Position numbers and translations under genes: made by a program | Shown here: piece by piece, positions 58,709-64,000 of the stretch | How positions within the stretch are numbered: the stretch's first letter is position 1 | Layout of the letters: each line of letters opens with the position of its first letter | The notes under the pieces: model-generated | What the model was told of the DNA's origin: nothing | The model's database searches: none | Seen by the model: only the letters and a program-made list of their open reading frames with translations | From: Acephala macrosclerotiorum | Taxonomy: Eukaryota; Ascomycota; Leotiomycetes; Helotiales; Mollisiaceae | Direction: 5' to 3' | Length of the DNA: 64,000 nucleotides | Assembly (NCBI GenBank): GCA_014904845.1 | Contig: MU119207.1 | Coordinates: forward strand, 619,104 to 683,103

Positions 58709-59773
58709 GTTGAATATTTGGCCCGTGTAAGTCCGATGCTGCTCAAGTGATGTATATGCTAGGTTGACCATGGGGGAAAACCATCACGGGCAAGGTGATT
58801 GCAGGGAGCAGCCCACCAAAGCATTCGTATCTTACAGCTTTCGTTGAAAGTGAATATCATAGGGCCGGAGAACCCCATGTCTCATTAATATCATATGCTT
58901 AGCGTAAGTGTCGTGGAAATGCCATGCGACCACCACCACGGACCCCTGCAGGGCGATAGGTATTGCAGCACCTTCGATCATTCTTCTCAAAAAGATCGGG
59001 CGGCTCTGCAGAGAACCCGAACAACCTCCAAGAGCTTCACAGAATTCTCAAAGAAGTCAGCTCTGACTTCTTGATGTGAACTGTGTTAGAGTGAATAAAG
59101 CGTAGAAAAAAGCTCTACAAATGGAGCATAAGGAGAAATCTTTTACGCACGCACAGAATGGCTAATCCGTCTGTTATCTTGCGCCGTATTTCTCATTGGG
59201 CTTAAACTTTGAGACAAGTTTTTTGCTTCTGCGCCAAAGCCAGCTATAACAGGGCTCACATTTCCGCCACGCCGCCACGTTCGATAATTTCTATATGAAT
59301 TGTAGATATTTATAGCCAAGCATTGACGAGAAATCTGACTGACTGAGAGCTGGTAGATTCGCAATTCTTTGCATGAAACCTGACAGCCGACGCACTTGGA
59401 CAAGACACTTGCGACATTGTCTGACAACATTTACACCTGTTTAGTCACGTATACCAAGGGGACGAAAAGATAGCTGGCAATAACTTTCGCGCCAAGACTT
59501 AGCCACCAACTAAGACATTGAGCCGAAAGCCACTAACTTGGTGATGGTCGGATCCTGCCGCCCAATGTCTCAGATAACCGCCTTCTCACTGGCAGTGCTC
59601 AAAGAAGAAAAGAAAAGGAGTGGACAAACGCTGAATCTCGACCAGGCCAGGTCCGCCGATGCTGAAGTGAGGTTGGGTTTCCAAATCTTCGATCTTGAAT
59701 CCCAATAACTGCTGAGGTAAGGTTATCATCTGGATCTCCAACCTTAAACGAATCTACTTTCCCCACACTCACG
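58709..59773. other. Intergenic
   Basis: Promoter side of both the permease and the 733-residue gene. No gene recognised. Confidence 0.45.
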
Positions 59774-62522
59774 ATGATCCTTATCATTATTGAAGATGTA
59801 GTTCAAGGCCTAGCAACCGCTCAAAATATCTACAAGATTGCATTTCGTAATGTAGGCAATGAGAGTCAGTTGCCACAAGAAACCATCCTGAACTTAAGTT
59901 ATAGCTCACAGCTGCAGACTCATCATACAAAGAATTCGGAGAAGACATCAGGAAGCTTGCGATTAATCTGGATCTTCTGTTCAATGTTTTACAACGCGCG
60001 GAGTATCATGCGGGAACATCAGACAAGTCAAGTAATTGGCCCAGTCCATGTGTCGAGGCACAACTTGTGGGCAACTTCATGGGAACTCTGAAGGAGTGCG
60101 AGTATTTATTGAACGACCAACGATACTTCCAAAGGAGTGGAGGGTTCATACAAACTCTTCTGTTGTATGCTCACATCGAGCCAGAGGTTCAAGCACTGAG
60201 GAAGCGCATAACATGTCATAACCTCAAAGTAAGGCACTCAGCCAGCCAGGAATTAAACCTTCGGAATTCTGACAGACCTTCCAGCTCTCTATTATCTTCA
60301 GTATCCTAGATTCGTATGTCGTACATCCTTCCACGGCCCTTACGTTGCGCTCATTGATACAGTCAGGTCCTGGAAGATCGGTCCTTTCACATTGTCGACT
60401 CTACGGCTTACATACTTGGTTATGCAGAACAGTTAGGACGCCGTGCACATGAAGAAGAGGATGGCAAACCTCTACCTCGTCTCGGAATGGGGACTGTTTT
60501 GATCCCACGAGAGCTTGAAGACGGGTTCATCAGGACCACTCGGCAGACAAACCCTGACCTGTTCACACTGCGACCAGACCTCGACGCAGCCCTCATATAC
60601 TTCAATAACATAGAGAACTCAGCAAAACAGGAGGTTCAAAGCGATATCATATATCATATTACTATCCTTGATTTGATGATGGCTATGTGGCTAGTCAAGA
60701 CCATTCGAGGTTCCAGAGAATATCAAGTTGCTGCAGCATATCCTTCAGTGAACGCGTTCCAACGTCTGCTGGATAGTTGGGGGATGACAGTTGAGCGGTT
60801 CTTTGACTATTTTGAACAGGCAAGCTTCTCTATGCTCTCAGGATATGCGTGAACACCTACTCACATCCATCTTTTAGTCCCTACAAGATGCATTGAGACG
60901 CATTCTTGGTCGCCACTTAATTCTTCCTCCCACTCCTGACCTGATAGCGATTTTTGAGCGACAAAGGCCCCCTAGCCAACAAATCCAGCAGAGTCCTCTA
61001 CTTCAGAAAGCCGAGAACTTTCAACAGAAGCAGCAAAATCCCATAGAACTAGACGACACATCAGTACCGAACTGGGAGGTTGAACGGATACAACGTGGGG
61101 TGAAGGAAATGAGCGCGTGCGTAATTTGAAACCCTTTCGAGATCATGCTCACGATTCAAGGTTCTTGATGACTTCAGACCCGGACTATACGCAGACTTTG
61201 CAGGTCTACAAGCAGACGGAAACCCGATCGAGCCTAGTCTTGGTGAAGACATCTCTTTCGGGTGGAAGGGAAAAGGAAAGCACGTATGTACCACTGTTTT
61301 CATCTGTTGACGGAAATTAATTGACTGCAGAGATAATTATGATCTTGGTCAAGTCCAAGTCATCCCATCTTATGCCCTGCGTACCTGGACCGCGCCTTCG
61401 TTAGAGCCTCAAACTATGATGTTTCGTACTGATCAGAATTCCCCATTCTCTCGAACTCTTGTGTTTCACCAAAACAGAGGTTGTGATGAGACCATCCGAT
61501 CTAAATGTCCCATAAGCTGACAGTATTTAGATATGTTCGACTTTCAACAGAAGATGACTGGATATAGAGTTGTCCACGATGAGTGAGTGCACTTCGTCAC
61601 AATGTTTCCTACCTCTCAAGTCGACATAAGATAACGATTCGACAGGCCTCGAGTACTAGCCACATCACAAGAATCCAAATTGCTTGGAGGTTCAAACCGT
61701 CAAGATCTTGGCAGACTTCAACTTTGGTCAGCACCACCACCTTCGAAAGACGACATCAAAAGCTCATCATCACAATCCTCAACATCTCATACCTCAAGCT
61801 CGAAACGAATGTCGCAGGCATCTTCGTCCAGCAACTCAAGCTCAAAGAAGAAGTCCACACCATCTATCTTCTCTAGAACATCACGATCATCCTCAGCTTC
61901 TCGAAGTACTATCGTTGTACAGCCACCGTCGTATATAGGCACGAACGGTTCACAGAATCCAATTCTACTTGCACCAATTGCTCCATGTGTTGTGCTGTTC
62001 GCGCATAAAGCACCTACGATCTCTGCGAGAGTTGAGGGAAGAGATATCTCGAGATCGTTCTTAGTGATCGAAAGTCAGTTCCTCTGTTGCTTTAACTTCC
62101 ACTACTTCGAGGTAGAGTTCAATATTAACTGTTCTCTAGTCGGACCTGACGTCACTGTGGAAGAAGAGTTGATTGAGGAGGCCCTTGAACCATCATCGCA
62201 TCGCTGCGCCATCGAGAGAAAATCGACTTATTTGCAAGCAAGAAGGTCACCAGAAACAAGCGATTCCGGGTTGTGGGATCTTGCAGCGGTCGGTCTACAT
62301 CAACGAGAGAGGGAAACAGATGTAGTGAAGAAGTTGAAGCATGTAGTTCTTCAATTCGATACCCATGAGGGTGAGTTCGCTGGATGAATTCTCAACTCGA
62401 GGAAAGAGGAAGGCTGACTTTTGGTAGGCCTTACTCAATTCATATCGAAGTTCAACCAAGTCAAGGGTATAGCGAGTATACGATTGGCAAAGTTTATACA
62501 GGCAACTGGAGGCACAAAATGA
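59774..62522 (+). CDS. Fungal protein of unknown function, eleven exons, 733 residues
   Basis: Exons fit as 59774-59846, 59912-60228, 60276-60313, 60363-60819, 60878-61116, 61161-61283, 61331-61479, 61531-61582, 61646-62073, 62140-62370 and 62428-62522. The N-terminus (IEDVVQGLATAQNIYKIAF..EFGEDIRKLAINLDLLFNVL) looks like the helical N-terminal domain common in fungal NLR/HET-like and unknown proteins. A middle part contains GTVLIPRELEDGFIRTTRQT. The part LVFHQNRDMFDFQQKMTGYR is followed by a Ser-rich stretch (61770-61900) and a C-terminal beta-like end KHVVLQFDTHEGLTQFISKF. The fourth intron begins GC rather than GT (60820). No membrane span. The first exon junction is the least certain. A signalling or scaffold role is only a guess. 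Confidence 0.7.
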
Positions 62523-63100
62523 ATAAGAGGATGATATTTGGATTGGTGAGGCTCGCTAAAGTCAGGGTTCCGCCTCGGCTCTGGGAGGGAAGAATCGCCC
62601 CACTCGGACTTATGAGCACCACCCACCCTTCTGAACCTCTATGTGTAGATAGAGAAGAGTTACCAGTTACGTTTCTGTCATGAATGAACGGATTGAAGGT
62701 CTGGATGTGAGGAGTGCCTCCAATTTTAGAAAGTTATCGGACTCGTACTCGCACACGCACTATCATGCACGTGCCGATGCGGGTTCCTCAAAGCAGAGTC
62801 GCCATCCAGGTTCGGGTCCCGCGGCTCCCCTTCAGTCGTCTCCCTCAATAAGCCCCCCCAACCTTGTGGCATTCTCAGAATCTGAAAGCACTGAACAACT
62901 TAGTCGCTGATTTTCGCTATCTTCACGTGGAATTTCACCACCGTTGCATCATCCGAGAACCCCTCATTTGTCTTCTGAAGATCTACTACCTCGCATCTTT
63001 AAGCCAACTTAAAAAGTTATCCTCTTGTTCCAGTGAGACTGTCCCAAGATTCTATATATCGCGATCTCCACTTCCATTCTCGATCTCGGATTTTACCACC
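62523..63100. other. Intergenic
   Basis: Leader and promoter of the second dioxygenase. No gene recognised. Confidence 0.5.
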
Positions 63101-64000
63101 ATGTCGACGCTCACGCTCACACAACAACAGCCTGATATATCCTATCACCCTGACTTTGAAAAGTACAAGTTGCGAACAGAACGCCGAAAAGCGCAAGGAC
63201 TGCCCAGCTCAGGGCTTCCAGTGGGCTTTCCTGCTCAATTGACAGGACCACTTGTTTGGCAAGGGAAGGACTTCAAAGATGAGAGTCCATGGGACTTGAT
63301 TTTGACAGAACCCCAACTTGAGGAGATTCATGCTGCTCTAGAACATTTCAAGGGTACGTATCATGAACTTGCCGGTGTGAACCTCAACTGATGGGCGACC
63401 GCTAGGACTCGACAAGCCAATCGGCCATATCAGCCGGGAAACTTTCCCACTGCCAAATCTCTCCCCAATACTGCGCGAACACGTTCGCATCTTGCAATCC
63501 GGACGGGGATTCTTCGTCCTCCGCGGCCTCACCGTAGACCGCTACACCATCCTCGAAAACACTATCATCTACGCTGGGATCTCCTCCTACGTCGGCTCTA
63601 TCCGCGGTCGCCAAGACACCAAAATCATCGACGGCATCAAACAATCTTCAATGCTAAACCACATCAAAGATCTCAGTCAGACAGCTGTCGCCGGAAAGAT
63701 AGGAGCCCCGGCTTATACTACCGATAAGCAGGTTTTTCATACAGATGCGGGGGATATTGTGAGTTTGTTTTGTTTAGGGACAGCGAAGGAGGGGGGTGCG
63801 AGTAAATTGGCTAGTAGTTGGAGGGTTTATAATGAGTTGGCGAGGACGAGGCCGGATTTGATTGGGACGTTGGCCGGGGATTGGGTGTTTGATGGGTGAG
63901 TACCGTTCTCGGATTGCGTAGAGGGGGTACTAACGAAACCAGGTATGGGAATTCTGAGCAGCCATACACCATTAGACCTCTTCTTCATCACACACCAGCA
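63101..64000 (+). CDS. TauD/TfdA-type dioxygenase, 3' end beyond the window
   Basis: Exon 1 (63101-63353) starts MSTLTLTQQQPDISYHPDF. Exon 2 (63406-63895) contains ETFPLPNLSPILREHVRILQ, GRGFFVLRGL and the iron-binding VFHTDAGDIVSLFCL. Exon 3 begins at 63943 (YGNSEQPYTIRPLLHHTPA) and is cut by the window end, so the distal His and Arg are not visible. Introns are 52 and 47 bp. It is a paralogue of 901-2268: intron 1 falls at the same codon, and FKG-LDKP..FPLPN parallels FKS-LELD..FPLPS. Reaction type: Fe(II)/2-oxoglutarate-dependent oxidation. Substrate unknown. Confidence 0.85.

Overview
The window is nuclear DNA of a filamentous ascomycete. The signs are short introns of about 45-60 bp with GT..AG ends and CTAAC/CTGAC-type branch sites, several HET-domain (heterokaryon incompatibility) genes, fungal housekeeping genes (RRP3, SSF1, ADE13), and a transposon island whose mutations look like repeat-induced point mutation (RIP). 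A Leotiomycetes-like fungus is my guess from general gene style; it was not tested. Exon boundaries were placed by eye from splice signals and reading-frame continuity.

Region by region. 0.9-4.7 kb: a five-exon TauD-type dioxygenase and an intronless, atypical protein-kinase-like gene. 4.9-26.1 kb: a tandem duplication of a small cysteine-rich protein gene. The first copy was split in its 5' leader by a 17.7-kb transposon nest bounded by an exact 8-bp target duplication. The outer layer is a hAT element (5886-23542). It carries a dead piggyBac-like element (5995-7985), and its transposase gene was interrupted by a 12.1-kb Ty3/Gypsy retrotransposon (8874-20957) with two 254-bp LTRs. 26-29 kb: two decayed genes, one of them a HET gene with an internal deletion. 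29.6-32.8 kb: a divergent pair of ribosome-biogenesis genes, RRP3 and SSF1. 33.2-35.0 kb: a MITE and a multi-pass membrane protein. 36-41 kb: a HET gene with a one-base frameshift, a broken secreted chitin-binding (CBM14-type) gene, and a broken HET gene. 41.5-43.6 kb: ADE13, with an unusually long foldback-containing intron.

44-47.3 kb: a GNAT acetyltransferase gene interrupted by a 535-bp deletion derivative of the same hAT family, then a mitochondrial-type CaiB/BaiF CoA-transferase. 47.3-48.3 kb: a repeated exon/intron-like block I could not resolve. 49.4-52.3 kb: two intact conserved-looking genes of unknown function. 53-55.5 kb: an intact three-exon HET gene. 56.3-58.7 kb: a seven-exon amino-acid permease. 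59.8-62.5 kb: an eleven-exon gene of unknown function with a GC-AG intron. 63.1 kb to the end: a second TauD-type dioxygenase, cut by the window edge.

Overall, housekeeping genes (RRP3, SSF1, ADE13, CoA-transferase) are intact. They are interspersed with fast-evolving genes (HET, chitin-binding, small cysteine-rich) that are frequently broken. The transposon nest has a readable order of events: hAT first, then the retrotransposon and piggyBac inside it, with strand-polarised mutation afterwards. I did not find a clear new defence or metabolic system. The strongest candidates for something undescribed are the small cysteine-rich duplicated gene, the strand-switching mutation pattern in the retroelement, and the repeated intron block.
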